A stretch of DNA of 46,245 nt from Branchiostoma floridae (taxonomy: Eukaryota; Chordata; Leptocardii; Amphioxiformes; Branchiostomatidae), in contig NC_049981.1 in NCBI RefSeq assembly GCF_000003815.2, positions 10,292,033 to 10,338,277 of the forward strand. The letters are read 5' to 3'. Shown piece after piece: positions 10,690 through 19,512 of the stretch. Position 1 is the first letter of the stretch; every line of letters starts with the position of its first letter. A program made the position numbers and the translations under genes. Below the pieces are notes generated by a model that was not told the DNA's origin, made no database searches, and was given only the letters and a program-made list of their open reading frames with translations.

Positions 10690-13600
10690 GTAAGTCTACA
10701 TCTATATCTGGGTATCGGGATGTTTCTGTACCTTTACAGTTCGCCCCTAGCAGTTATACCCCTGTCACATTTGGCGAAAATCAATCAGACGACGATTCTG
10801 CGGCAATGACCCGAGTCTCGCTTATAATAATAGCTTTATGGCACAACAATTGTACAAGGTACAAAGTATGGCGTATATAAGACAGGGACGGTTTTCAGGT
10901 GAAAATACGCGCAACCCTCTGTCGATCTTAGATACGGCCAACCTTCCATCGATACGCCCGAAGTTTGCGGATAATGTGACACGGGCATTAGGACAAGCCT
11001 CTAGGCATGATGTCCGATGATCACGCTAGAGGTGAACTGTCAAGGTGCCGAAATGTCCTACATCCCGAGATCTGTTTTACGAACAATTCTGTTAAGGGGT
11101 GGGACCTGATGATGATGTACAATTTTTCTTTTAAGATATCCTGCTGTCTTAAGAAGAAAAGGTCCGGCTTGTTTTGCCGTATTTTAGGCCATTTAAGTCA
11201 GGATTTCTATTTTGTCAAAAGCCTAAATTTAAGTCTATACATCCTAAGAGCACTAACCTAATATCAATCTCAGCTCATTGTTCTGAACTGCAACTCCTAA
11301 CACAAAATTGGACTTACCCAATTTTTGACTGACCAACTCATTCCTAGACAAAGACTGAAGTTGGACAGTCGAAATTTGGGTTAGTCCAGTCTATATTGAC
11401 TGTCAGACACATGTACGTGTATAAGAATAAAAATGCCTTTTCCCTGTAGTTCCGTGGAGCCTTCAACGCCGTGTCCCGATTGGTCAGTTCGAATCCAAAC
11501 GAACCAATCAAACGGCAACTCCATGTGGTGGGTTGCAGCAGTGGGAACTACGCCTGCGGACTGGCCCTGGCAGCAAAGCACCACGGAGTTACAGCTCATG
11601 TGATCATGCCAAACAACTGCCCAGAGTGCAAGAAACAAACTGTGTTATCATACGGTGCCAATCTGTTACAACGTGAACAGAAGGTAAGGATTGAATTGTT
11701 CATGTCAATAACAAACAAACAAACAAACAAATCATTATTCATGATTGAAAACGCTCTCGAGCTCACTCGCAGGGAATAGTACTACTGAATTCAGAGGTAC
11801 AATTATTAAGGGAGACACCTTGGAAGAGAGTTTCCCAAATCATATCCAGTTGCTTCAGTAACTGCAATATGGCTCATCGTATTACCTGGATGTCCCATTT
11901 TCATCGACATGAAAAGAAGATTAGTTGTTCTGATTAGACTAAGTCCTTGTTATTATCATCATAACTAAAAAGCAAACAAGAGATAGCTATATACCAATAA
12001 AACAATTACGACCATAACGTGTACATAACATATGGAAATCGAAAATTCGTGTGGAGTACTGTAGGAAACCATTAGGAGGCCCATTATCGAACTGAACCTT
12101 CGTTTTACCTACCACTTTATATTCAAATATGATAAGGATCCATCGCTATCCATAGCTTTGTAATTTATACTGTCCACACACAGACAAACACACACTAGTC
12201 GATCTGCCTTTTTGGTAATAACGATGGTCAGTTTGATTTAGAACATGTGTCTTTCGTCAGGATTTTATCCCAGCTCGGAAACAGGTGGAAGATTTGACAG
12301 GAGCGGTCTTCATCTCGAGCAGTCAACATCCTGACGTCATATCCGGGCAGGGAACGATGGGATTGGAACTTCTCCAACAGGTAGGGACAACGGAATTTTG
12401 TGCATGGTGTTTTAAGGACTGAGTTTGTATGCATGATACCTAGGAGACTTTTTTCATCGGGCCAAAATTTGTTTGTTTGTATTGCACGGTAAACCGCCTT
12501 ATGGCTTAACACACCAGGTTTGTACCGAAGAGCACAATCTGCATACTTAGTATCCGGACAGATTTTTTTTACCACACACCCGGAAGGACCCCCACTCTTT
12601 TCGATGAGTGTTCTGGGTTCTTTTATGTGCTCTCCTCAAACAAGGGACCTCCATTTAAGGTTCTAACCAAGGGCATCCCTAACCGAAGCTAGGTAGTCAT
12701 TTTCACCTTAATTGAGTGAAGAAAGTTGTGTCAAGTGACTGTCTAGCATGACAGGATTTATACCCAGGACCTCTGGGCTAAATACCCTACTGTTGTTACG
12801 ATATGTGATACCAATGTTTTTATCAGTCCAAAAATGTTTTAATTTCAATTAGTCTATCAATGACTTTCAACTCCGTGTCGTCACATGTTTACCATGTCAT
12901 GTCATTTGCGTGCGCTTTTTATTTTACAGGTGCCTGACTTGGATGCTGTGATTATGCCAGTCGGTGGTGGGGGGATGCTGGCAGGTGTATCAATGGTCAT
13001 CAAGGTACATATCTACTCTGTTTGTGCTGTTTTGAATACAAGTATACAAGGTACTACGACCCGTTCAGTTCGTTCTTTGACCTATACCTATAGGCAATGT
13101 CGTGGTTTGACTTGTATACTCGCAAGGTCAAAGGTGAAGACCAGTTCTTGTCTATTACACCATGATCGATACGATGTACAGATGCATTTGTGTGCCACAA
13201 TATATGACGCATGAGCAGTTGGCACCTTGAACCAGCTTATTTAGAAACCTGTGATCTTGTTATTTGTTCCCAGTCCATCTGTCCCGAGGTCCGTGTTTAT
13301 GGAGCCGAACCGGAGGTTGCAAACCAAGCGGCCCTTTCCCTCCAGACGGGTGAGCGGCGCGCCTTTTCACATTTCCCGCGCAGCATAGCTGATGGACTTG
13401 TCTGCGGCATTGGGGAAGTGACGTGGGCATACATCCGGGACAATGTTGACGACATCTTCACTGTTTCAGAGGACGAGATAAAGGTACAGAATGATGCTAT
13501 GCTATATGATCCGCCCCTGGGGCGTTGCCAAATATTAATATTCCTTCAAGGGCAAAAATCCAGGTTTCAAGCCAAATCCTTGAGATTGCTAAATCCATGC

Positions 13601-16600
13601 GCTGAGTTACTGCTGCGGTGCGTGCCCAAACAGTATAATTCCATATTTTCCCGCTGCATATCATTATCTTTAGGATTCCTAAAGGGTCTCTATGGAGTGT
13701 CCCAATCTTCAATCCCATAAAATCATCGAAGGCAAAAGGCCAATTTGGAAGGTCACCTTTAGATATATTTATTTATATAACATTAAATTGTGAAATAGCC
13801 AGTTAAATTTTGAACAAGGAAAGTTGATACAGGAATGTAGAATCGGCAACTAGAAAATATCTGCTAGCTTCTACAAAGGTCGTTGCCATGTACAACATGT
13901 ACTTGCTTTCCACGGCAGTGCGCAGCCGCAGTACCTGACCTCTTGCGTATTTTGCAAGGGATTTGGCCTGACACCGGTGCCAGCCTTATAGGCAGACACA
14001 GGTGAAAGGTCACCATTACAGACCTGCGCAGAATTAGAACTTTGATGCCATGCAAAAGTAAGATGGCTTAAAAAGGAAAGTGTAAGAAGCCTTAGTCTTG
14101 GGAAATGTTGGCATTTTGGAGCTGGAAATTATAGGTAGGGCTTCTTGTTATTTTGTGATAAAAAAAAGGGTTTCTACCATGTTTGGAGTGTCGTACGCAG
14201 TCAAGAGTAAGTTCGATCGTGTGGGGTCGCTTTTTCGGTTACCGAAGGGTTCGCTTAGCGGTTACCGTAGGTGAAACTTCATTCGCTTTCAAGCCCTATA
14301 GAAAAGTCAGGAAGTAATTTTTAGTACTCAAATTACTTTTTGTCTTCTCGTTACGTATTTTACTATGGAATTCAAGTGATGAAAGTAACGCACACTTTGT
14401 TGAAGATTCTGGAAGTTCGATCGTGTGGGGTCGCTTTTTCGGTTACCGAAGGGTTCGCTTAGCGGTTACCGTAGGTGAAACTTCATTCGCTTTCAAGCCC
14501 TATAGAAAAGTCAGGAAGTAATTTTTAGTACTCAAATTACTTTTTGTCTTCTCGTTACGTATTTTACTATGGAATTCAAGTGATGAAAGTAACGCACACT
14601 TTGTTGAAGATTCTGGAAGTTCGATCGTGTGGGGTCGCTTTTTCGGTTACCGAAGGGTTCGCTTAGCGGTTACCGTAGGTGAAACTTCATTCGCTTTCAA
14701 GCCCTATAGAAAAGTCAGGAAGTGATTTTTAGTACTCAAATTACTTTTTGTCTTCTCGTTACGTATTTTGCTATGGAATTTAAGTGATGAAAGTAACGCA
14801 CACTTTGTTGAAGATTCTGGAAGTTCGATCGTGTGGGGTCGCTTTTTCGGTTACCGAAGGGTTCGCTTAGCGGTTACCGTAGGTGAAGCTTCATTCGCTT
14901 TCAAGCCACGTAGAAAAGTAAGGAAGTAATTTTTAGTACTAAAGTAGCTTTATGCCATCTGTCCCTGGCATTTGCTATTGAATTCAAGTTATGCACACTT
15001 TGTAATCTTAACGCCATGACATATGAAAGTTAAGAATATACAGTGACAACACTGAAGAAGTAGCTTTCCAGATCCCCGACATTCGGGGTGAGGTCAATTG
15101 TTTTCAAGCCTTGTGGAAAAGTTAGTCAAGTATTTTCTTTGGCGGTCAAATGGCTGTCTACGTTCTGTCGAGGGGTTTTAGTATGGAATTCAAGTGGTAA
15201 AAGTAACGTACACCTTGTAGTCTTGACGCCATGACGTATGAAAGTTAAGAATATAACTTTTCCCAGTAGTTATAGACGAAAGCCTAGGCTATAGTTTCGG
15301 CCTCTCATGTCCATAGTCTCTCTGATACGTTACCACACGTGCGTTTAACACGTGCGTATATTCAAGATAACGTTACCTATGTGGTCTCTCCAGAGTACTT
15401 AAGCCCATGTGTTAAGAACGGATGTTTGGAAAATGCAGAATGGATGCTCTAGTGTTAGAAACATTAAAGACTTTGACAGAGAATTCGCTACTCATAGTTA
15501 GGAGAAATCCCCTAGTTTCAGCCTTTCGTGACCGTAGTCTCTCTGATACCTATGGGGTCTCTTTAGAGGAATTAAGCCCATTTGTTAAGAAGTGGTGACT
15601 GAGAATCACAGAATGGGTGCTCTAGTGATAGAAAACATTTTTAAATCAATTGAAAATTTGTTTTCCCAGTTAGAAGAAAGTCTACAGTATCGGCCTCTCG
15701 TGACTGACCTCCTTGCCTACTGATACAGTCGGCCTGTCGTGCCCGGCCCTTCTTGCCCGGCCTGTGTTTGCCCATATAGCAATCCATACCCAGATGCAGA
15801 GAAATGGGGACAACTAGCGATCAATGTCATAAATGCAGCACCGTAGCCAACTGCTAGTCGACGCTTTTGATCTTGCATCACAGTTCTCACTCATGTACTC
15901 ATATTCCTAAGTATTGTTTGTAAAAAAAAAATACGCAAAAAGCAGGCAAAATCATATCTGCAAACTAGAGTCTTAGAGAGAAATGTTCCAAAGGAACGCA
16001 TGGCTGCAATAGCCTGGGTACCATCCGGGTAGTAGTTCGCTCCTATGTTCGCTTCTGCTATCACAGAGAAGCGACTGTATATAGTGTATAATGAATGTCA
16101 GAGCTAGAAGCGACTGTATATTATATATAACTAGAAAGGCCGACATTTGCTTGAGAGCAAATACAGCATATTTCAGCCATCTCCCTCCCCATGCAACAAT
16201 AGGCTATTTCAAAATCACCCATTTGAAAAATCACTTTTACTAATGACGGTTTAACCCAAAAATGAGTCTTACAAAATTCCCCCGTTCAAGAATGGACTCC
16301 AGTGCACCCTATGTGAATTTGCACAATAGACCAGTCCAGAAATACTCCCACTGAAACCTTGGCCTTTTGAATAAGAAACCAAATCCAAAATTGAATTTAG
16401 CAAAAAAGGTCCCAGTGCATAAAAAGGTATAGTAGACCAGTCTAAAAACACTTCCACTAAAATTGAATTTTGAATCATCACCCGTTCAAAACTGAATTTG
16501 AAAAAATCCCCCTTCCGTGTGCAAAAAATGGACTCTTCCATGTAAAGTAGAGCAGTCCAAAAATACATCCGCTAAAATAGGACTTTGACATAATCACTGA

Positions 16601-18153
16601 AGTCCAAAAAATGGATTTTTAAAAGAACCCCCCACTATGCAAGAATGGACTCTTCCAGAACACCCATGTAAAATTGCAAATTAGACCAGTCCAAAAATAA
16701 CCCTACTGAAAGACTTTGACAAACTAGAAGTCACCAAAGTCCTAAATATGAATTTTGAAAAATCCCCCCTCCGTGCGAGAATAGACTCTTCCAGCACACA
16801 TTCTGTAAAATTGCAAAATAGACCTGTCCAAAAATGCATCCACTGAAAGACTTCACCAGTCCAATGATGAATTTTAAAAAAAAATGAACCCCTCCGTGTA
16901 AGAATGGACTCTTCCAGATAACACCGGGCTCGCTGATTGGCTGCCACCCCCCCTCTTTAAGATATAGATTCAGGCTAAGTGATTGGTTACCTATCTAATT
17001 AAATAGACATATATGCCAGTAGGTGCAATCTGCAGCTGGGGGTCAACGACCTTAAGGTCATTGACCCCTCTGGCTATTGGAAAATGACAAAAAAATCCCC
17101 AAATATATCATTTTGACGTAGTCTATGACAAAAATTATACATGTGTCATTTGAATAAATATCTAGTGCACCCTTTTACCAAAATTTAGGTCATTTGGTTT
17201 TAAAACCAGAGCACAAGAGCCAAAAGTGTACTTTTTGGTCATAAAATGGCCAAATAATCGCAAAATTGAGCATTTTATTGTAACGTATGCCTCAAGTGTT
17301 ATTGAATCCATGTGCGCATATGTCTAGGGCACTCCTATCCTAAATTTCAGGTCATCCGGTTCTAAAACCAAGGTACAGGAGCCAAAAGTGTCCTTTTTTG
17401 GTAAAAAAATGACCAAAAAATCGCAAAAATAAGTATTTCGTTATACTGTACACCAAAACTGATATTGAATCTATATGGGGGACTTATCAAGGCACATCTG
17501 TACCAAATTTCAGCTCATTCGGTTATAATACCAGGGTACAGGGGGCCCAAATATACAGTTTTGGTCTTAAGATGACCAAAAAACCTTAATAAAATCATTT
17601 AAGAGACAGATATGGAAAAAATGAAAAAAACGTCCGAGGGTATTGGCCCACTCTACCCTTGTGCCAAATTACAAGTCATTCGGTTGAGGAACAAGGGAGA
17701 TACCGTGTTCTGAAGATTTGACAGGAGAAAGAAAGAAAGAAAGAAAGAAACATTACGAATACAATATATTTCACCATACCTATGGTATGGCTGAAATATA
17801 ATGAACGCTGGAGCGAACTCTTTCCGGATGGTACCCAGGCTAGGGCTGCAGAGGATGTCATCCATAAAATTTACTTGCCTAATGAATAACTTAGCGATCG
17901 ATCATATTCATCGTAAAAGCAGTTGTTTTATATCAGTCAAACATACACTTGAACTTGCTTTTTGTCCCAGAATGCCATGCGGCTGGTGTGGGAGCGTATG
18001 AAGCTTGTAGTGGAGCCATCAGGCGTGGTGGGCGTGGCCGCGGTGTTGTGTGACAGCTTCAAGGCACGAGCGGGAGGGTGCAAGAACGTCGCCGTCATTC
18101 TGTCAGGAGGGAACGTGGATCTACAGAAGCTGCCGGAGATACTTAAAATGTGA
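10522..18153 (+). CDS. SRR: serine/aspartate racemase family, fold-type II PLP enzyme; six exons
   Basis: join(10522..10689, 11450..11683, 12261..12380, 12930..13004, 13274..13483, 17971..18153); 329 residues against 340 in human serine racemase. Family role: cytosolic PLP-dependent racemisation of L- to D-serine (or aspartate in some invertebrate members), with beta-elimination of serine to pyruvate. Seen: Schiff-base Lys56 in SGSFK; substrate loop SSGN (86-89), whose Ser87 corresponds to the second catalytic base of serine racemase; tetraglycine phosphate cup GGGG (186-189); IADG; and LSGGN (313-317), with Ser314 at the pyridine-nitrogen contact. The C-terminal third (IRDNVDDIFTVSEDEIK, LVWERMKLVVEP) is closest to animal serine racemase rather than threonine dehydratase, and there is no ACT regulatory domain. 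Two odd points: Ser-Ser-Ser at 153-155 in the substrate loop, and Gln217 where serine racemase has a metal-ligand Asp. The substrate (Ser or Asp) is therefore open. Confidence 0.92.
10690..11449 (+). other. racemase intron 1 (760 bp)
   Basis: Donor GTAAGT, acceptor CCCTGTAG, phase 0. It contains a MITE-like element at 10754-10990; the rest is unremarkable. Confidence 0.85.
10754..10990. mobile_element. small TIR element (MITE-like) in racemase intron 1
   Basis: Both ends carry TTA. Inside them are 15-bp inverted repeats, tacccctgtcacatt on the left and the complement of tgcccgtgtcacatt on the right (13 of 15 match). A 3-bp TTA target duplication is typical of PIF/Harbinger-type non-autonomous elements. 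The interior (about 200 bp) encodes nothing. Family assignment is inferred from the short target site and is not certain. Confidence 0.5.
11450..11683 (+). CDS. SRR: racemase exon 2
   Basis: Residues 57-134, from FRGAFNAV to LLQREQK. Contains the substrate-carboxylate loop CSSGNY (85-90; serine racemase usually has SSGNH) and the conserved PxCKK-type segment (PECKKQTVLSYGA). Acceptor CTGTAG, donor aag|gtaagg, phase 0. Confidence 0.9.
11709..11731 (+). repeat. AAAC microsatellite
   Basis: About five and a half tetranucleotide repeats (aaacaaac...), shortly inside intron 2. Confidence 0.8.
11839..11905 (-). repeat. dispersed repeat, copy B (inverted)
   Basis: Reads catatccagttgctt and then tattacctgg, the reverse complement of the signature in copy C (ccaggtaata ... 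aagcaactggatatg), with about ten scattered substitutions between the matching words. It lies in racemase intron 2. Confidence 0.6.
12261..12380 (+). CDS. SRR: racemase exon 3, contains the Ser-Ser-Ser loop
   Basis: Residues 135-174, DFIPARKQ to LELLQQ, with ISGQGT (161-166) conserved. Codons 12315-12323 encode Ser153-Ser154-Ser155, aligned with His-Pro-Asn of human serine racemase. Acceptor TCGTCAG, donor cag|gtaggg, phase 0. Confidence 0.9.
12381..12929 (+). other. racemase intron 3 (549 bp)
   Basis: Donor GTAGGG, acceptor ATTTTACAG, phase 0. Most of its length is the repeat remnant listed at 12470-12805. Confidence 0.85.
12470..12805 (-). mobile_element. probable tRNA-derived SINE remnant
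   Basis: On the minus strand it begins agcccagaggtcctgggtat, followed by aaatcctg. The segment ggtataaatcc resembles a decayed RNA polymerase III B box (GGTTCGANNCC), and the context is like the 'cccaggacctctgggct' end found on many tRNA-like repeats. No A box was recognised, so this is tentative. Confidence 0.3.
12930..13004 (+). CDS. SRR: racemase exon 4, PLP phosphate-binding loop
   Basis: Residues 175-199, VPDLDAVIMPVGGGGMLAG and on. Gly186-Gly189 form the tetraglycine loop that holds the PLP phosphate in fold-type II enzymes. Acceptor TTTTACAG, donor aag|gtacat, phase 0. Confidence 0.9.
13005..13273 (+). other. racemase intron 4 (269 bp)
   Basis: Donor GTACAT, acceptor TTGTTCCCAG, phase 0. 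No recognisable content. Confidence 0.85.
13274..13483 (+). CDS. SRR: racemase exon 5, metal-site region
   Basis: Residues 200-269, SICPEVRVYGAEPE to SEDEIK. Glu211 and Ala215 match the Mg2+-coordinating Glu and Ala of mammalian serine racemase, but the third position is Gln217 instead of Asp. IADG (238-241) and the VDDIFTVSEDEIK tail are conserved. Acceptor TTCCCAG, donor aag|gtacag, phase 0. Confidence 0.9.
14209..14935 (+). repeat. 204-bp satellite, intronic mini-array (3.5 monomers)
   Basis: Monomers start (aagttcgatcg) at 14209, 14413, 14617 and 14821, an exact 204-bp period. The first agrees with large-array monomers such as 27360-27563 wherever I compared them; the next two differ by few bases; the fourth decays after about 110 bp. 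This copy set is contiguous with racemase exons and so is the only satellite here whose location is secure. Confidence 0.93.
14401..14415 (+). promoter_or_regulatory. perfect heat-shock element in intronic satellite
   Basis: tgaagattctggaag matches nGAAnnTTCnnGAAn at all nine fixed bases. The same site recurs at 14605-14619 and 14809-14823, giving three in the racemase intron. Motif presence is seen; HSF binding is inferred. Confidence 0.55.
14936..15257 (+). repeat. decayed satellite-related tandem DNA at the array edge
   Basis: Two loose units of about 215 bp share gccatgac.tatgaaagttaagaatata-type ends (near 15013 and 15228). The second unit keeps satellite words at the expected spacing: ttttcaagcc, gaaaagt, gtatggaattcaagtg and aaagtaacg. 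It is a strongly diverged relative of the 204-bp monomer, without the heat-shock element. Confidence 0.65.
15265..15740 (+). repeat. degenerate tandem block, about 170-220 bp period
   Basis: Three diverged units are recognised by ggcctctc.tg / gcctttcgtg words at about 15301, 15522 and 15694. Shared following words include agtctctctgatac, aattaagccca / acttaagccca and gctctagtg.tagaaa. It is not obviously related to the 204-bp monomer. Confidence 0.55.
16270..16925 (-). repeat. degenerate tandem repeat, about 117-136 bp, inside the TIR element
   Basis: Five to six units are marked by aatggactc or aatagactc at 16291, 16527, 16644, 16780 and 16903, with one unit between the first two lacking the word. 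Each is followed by a tagaccagtccaaaaat-type word. No coding potential. Confidence 0.7.
17040..17067. repeat. 28-bp near-perfect palindrome
   Basis: Left half gggtcaacgacctt and right half aaggtcattgaccc are complementary at 13 of 14 positions, centred on CCTTAAGG. It sits at the start of the 162-bp tandem block within the TIR element. Confidence 0.8.
17090..17700 (+). repeat. 162-bp tandem core, about four degenerate units
   Basis: The word aaattt(c)aggtcat and variants recurs at 17181, 17342, 17505 and 17666 (spacings 161, 163 and 161). Each is followed by cggtt.taa.acca and then, in most units, gccaaaagtgt and a tggtc..aa.atg.ccaaa segment. It lies within the TIR element. Confidence 0.75.
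17727..17750 (+). repeat. GAAA microsatellite (six copies)
   Basis: Six exact GAAA units between the 162-bp core repeats and the terminal hairpin. Confidence 0.9.
17765..17800. repeat. terminal hairpin of the TIR element
   Basis: tatatttca and ccatacc pair with ggtatgg and tgaaatata across a TAT loop, giving a 16-bp stem with one bulged C. It lies 10 bp inside the right TIR. Confidence 0.8.
17971..18153 (+). CDS. SRR: racemase exon 6 (last)
   Basis: Residues 270-329, NAMRLVWERMKL to EILKM, then TGA. Contains EPSG (284-287) and the LSGGNVD motif (313-319), with Ser314 at the pyridine-ring nitrogen contact. The product ends about ten residues before the human one, without a PDZ-ligand-like tail. 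Confidence 0.9.
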   Translation, partial: NAMRLVWERMKLVVEPSGVVGVAAVLCDSFKARAGGCKNVAVILSGGNVDLQKLPEILKM

Positions 18154-18308
18154 TCTTGTCTCTCACCTGAAAACACGCTCACACATTCTCATACAAAGAC
18201 CCTCACCGGGGATCTATTAAACTGGGAAGAGGCTTCCACTTTCGTACGCATGGTTTATAACCAGATGTCAGAGAATCGTCTATGCCAAAGGAAAACATTT
18301 GGGCGTGT

Positions 18309-18863
18309 CTTTGATTGACTGAAAGCTGGGCAATTCTTTGATTGGCTGAAAGCTGGGCAATTCTTTGATTGGCTGAAAGCTGGGCAATTCTTTGATTGGC
18401 TGAAAGCTGGGCAATTCTTTGATTGGCTGAAAGCTGGGCAATTCTTTGATTGGCTGAAAGCTGGGCAATTCTTTGATTGGCTGAAAGCTGGGCAATTCTT
18501 TGATTGGCTGGAAGCTGGGCAATTCTTTTATTGGCTGGAAGCTGGGCAATTCTTTGATTGGCGGAAAGCTGGGCAATTCTTTGATTGGCTGAAAGCTGGG
18601 CAATTCTTTGATTGGCTGAAAGCTGGGCAATTCTTTGATTGGCTGAAAGCTGAGCAATTCTTTGATTGGCTGAAAGCTGGGCAATTCTTTGATTGGCTGA
18701 AAACTGGGCAATTCTTTGATTGGCTGAAAGCTGGGCAATTCTTTGATTGGCTGAAAGCTGGGCAATTCTTTGATTGGCTGAAAGCTGAGCAATTCTTTGA
18801 TTGGCTGAAAACTGGGCAATTCTTTGATTAGCTGAAAGCTGGGCAATTCTTTGATTAGCTGAA
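18309..18863 (-). repeat. 27-bp minisatellite, 20 full copies plus 15 bp, with CCAAT boxes
   Basis: Unit: ctttgattggctgaaagc followed by tgggcaatt (27 bp). Units 2-19 all keep ATTGG, which on the minus strand is CCAAT. Most read AGCCAATCA, a full match to the NF-Y consensus RRCCAATSR. Unit 1 has ATTGA; units 20-21 have ATTAG. Because 27 is divisible by three, the minus strand stays open over the array and gives a spurious repeated peptide. Confidence 0.95.
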
Positions 18864-18982
18864 GTTCAGGGAAGTTCCGCAAATGTAGTCTAATTGTCAT
18901 TGTGAACATGTGGAATTGTTGCTATCACAGTGATGATGTAATGTGTGACACATCTATTCTGTTTATAACTAGTATTTACTAT

Positions 18983-19008
18983 CCAAGCAGATGTTCGGCT
19001 CTGCTTGG
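18983..19008. repeat. hairpin repeat (9-bp stem, 8-nt loop)
   Basis: ccaagcaga pairs perfectly with tctgcttgg around tgttcggc. A third related word, cctctgcttgg, lies at 19091-19101. It is probably part of a dispersed element; the family is not identified. Confidence 0.7.
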
Positions 19009-19506
19009 CCGGCGGACACTAACAAAACAGTATAATAGAAAGCCCAACAAAATCACCTAAACACGTAAAAAAACAACAGGCGGATCCGAACCTCTGCTTG
19101 GAGAGCAAACCTGATTCATTTTACACCATAGGTTATCTACGTACACGTCCCATCGTAAAACGCACCATTTTTGCCACTCTCCTATCTCCTCACCTCGCCT
19201 CACCTATCCCTTGACTCTTCTATCTACCATCCCAGATATAGATCTTTACACCACATAAACCGCACGGGACGCCTTGCAACGCTTAACTTCCACCGAGCAT
19301 TCTGTAACGATTCCCACATCGCTTCTCCACTATTGACGTTAGATGGCTTGATGCTCTTACATATGTTTTTATGTGACAAAGGTTTACGACTATATTACAC
19401 ATTGATAGAATAGTACGGAACGAATGGTTTATGACGTCGTTGAAAGACGCATCACACAGTAGCAGCATCCGTTGTCTGACAAGGAATATGATTTACTGTT
19501 AGAACT

Positions 19507-19512
19507 AATAAA
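19507..19512 (+). terminator. possible poly(A) signal AATAAA for the racemase
   Basis: First canonical AATAAA after the racemase stop codon, 1.35 kb downstream. If used, the minisatellite lies in the mature 3' UTR. Confidence 0.4.

Larger units (their letters stand above)
11684..12260 (+). other. racemase intron 2 (577 bp)
   Basis: Donor GTAAGG, acceptor CTTTCGTCAG, phase 0. Holds a short AAAC microsatellite near 11709-11731 and dispersed-repeat copy B. Confidence 0.85.
16009..17843. mobile_element. 1.8-kb non-autonomous DNA transposon with 33-bp TIRs in racemase intron 5
   Basis: The left end (16010-16043) starts tagcctgggtaccatccgg and the right end (17810-17842) is its reverse complement for those 19 bases. 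After a 5-6 base difference, nine more bases (gttcgctcc) also match. The direct repeat ggctgca flanks it at 16002-16008 and 17844-17850; with one mismatch the repeat extends to 8 bp, as expected for a hAT-like target duplication. The inside is non-coding: two degenerate tandem-repeat blocks, a palindrome, a GAAA microsatellite and a terminal hairpin. The superfamily is inferred only from target-site length. Confidence 0.65.
13484..17970 (+). other. racemase intron 5 (4487 bp), repeat-rich
   Basis: Donor GTACAG, acceptor TTTTTGTCCCAG, phase 0, several times longer than the other introns. In order it holds unremarkable DNA (to 14208), satellite monomers, decayed satellite-related DNA, a degenerate tandem block, and a 1.8-kb TIR element. 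The insertions account for most of its length. Confidence 0.85.

Noticed and set aside
10522-18153. Threonine dehydratase as the identity of the racemase-family gene
   Set aside because: It has no C-terminal ACT domain, its length is 329 residues, and the C-terminal segments VDDIFTVSEDEIK and LVWERMKL are much closer to animal serine racemase.
18280-18909. 209-residue minus-strand frame with the repeated peptide QPIKELPSF
   Set aside because: It is a by-product of the 27-bp minisatellite, whose unit is divisible by three; there is no conserved domain and no splice or start context, and it lies in the racemase 3' flank.
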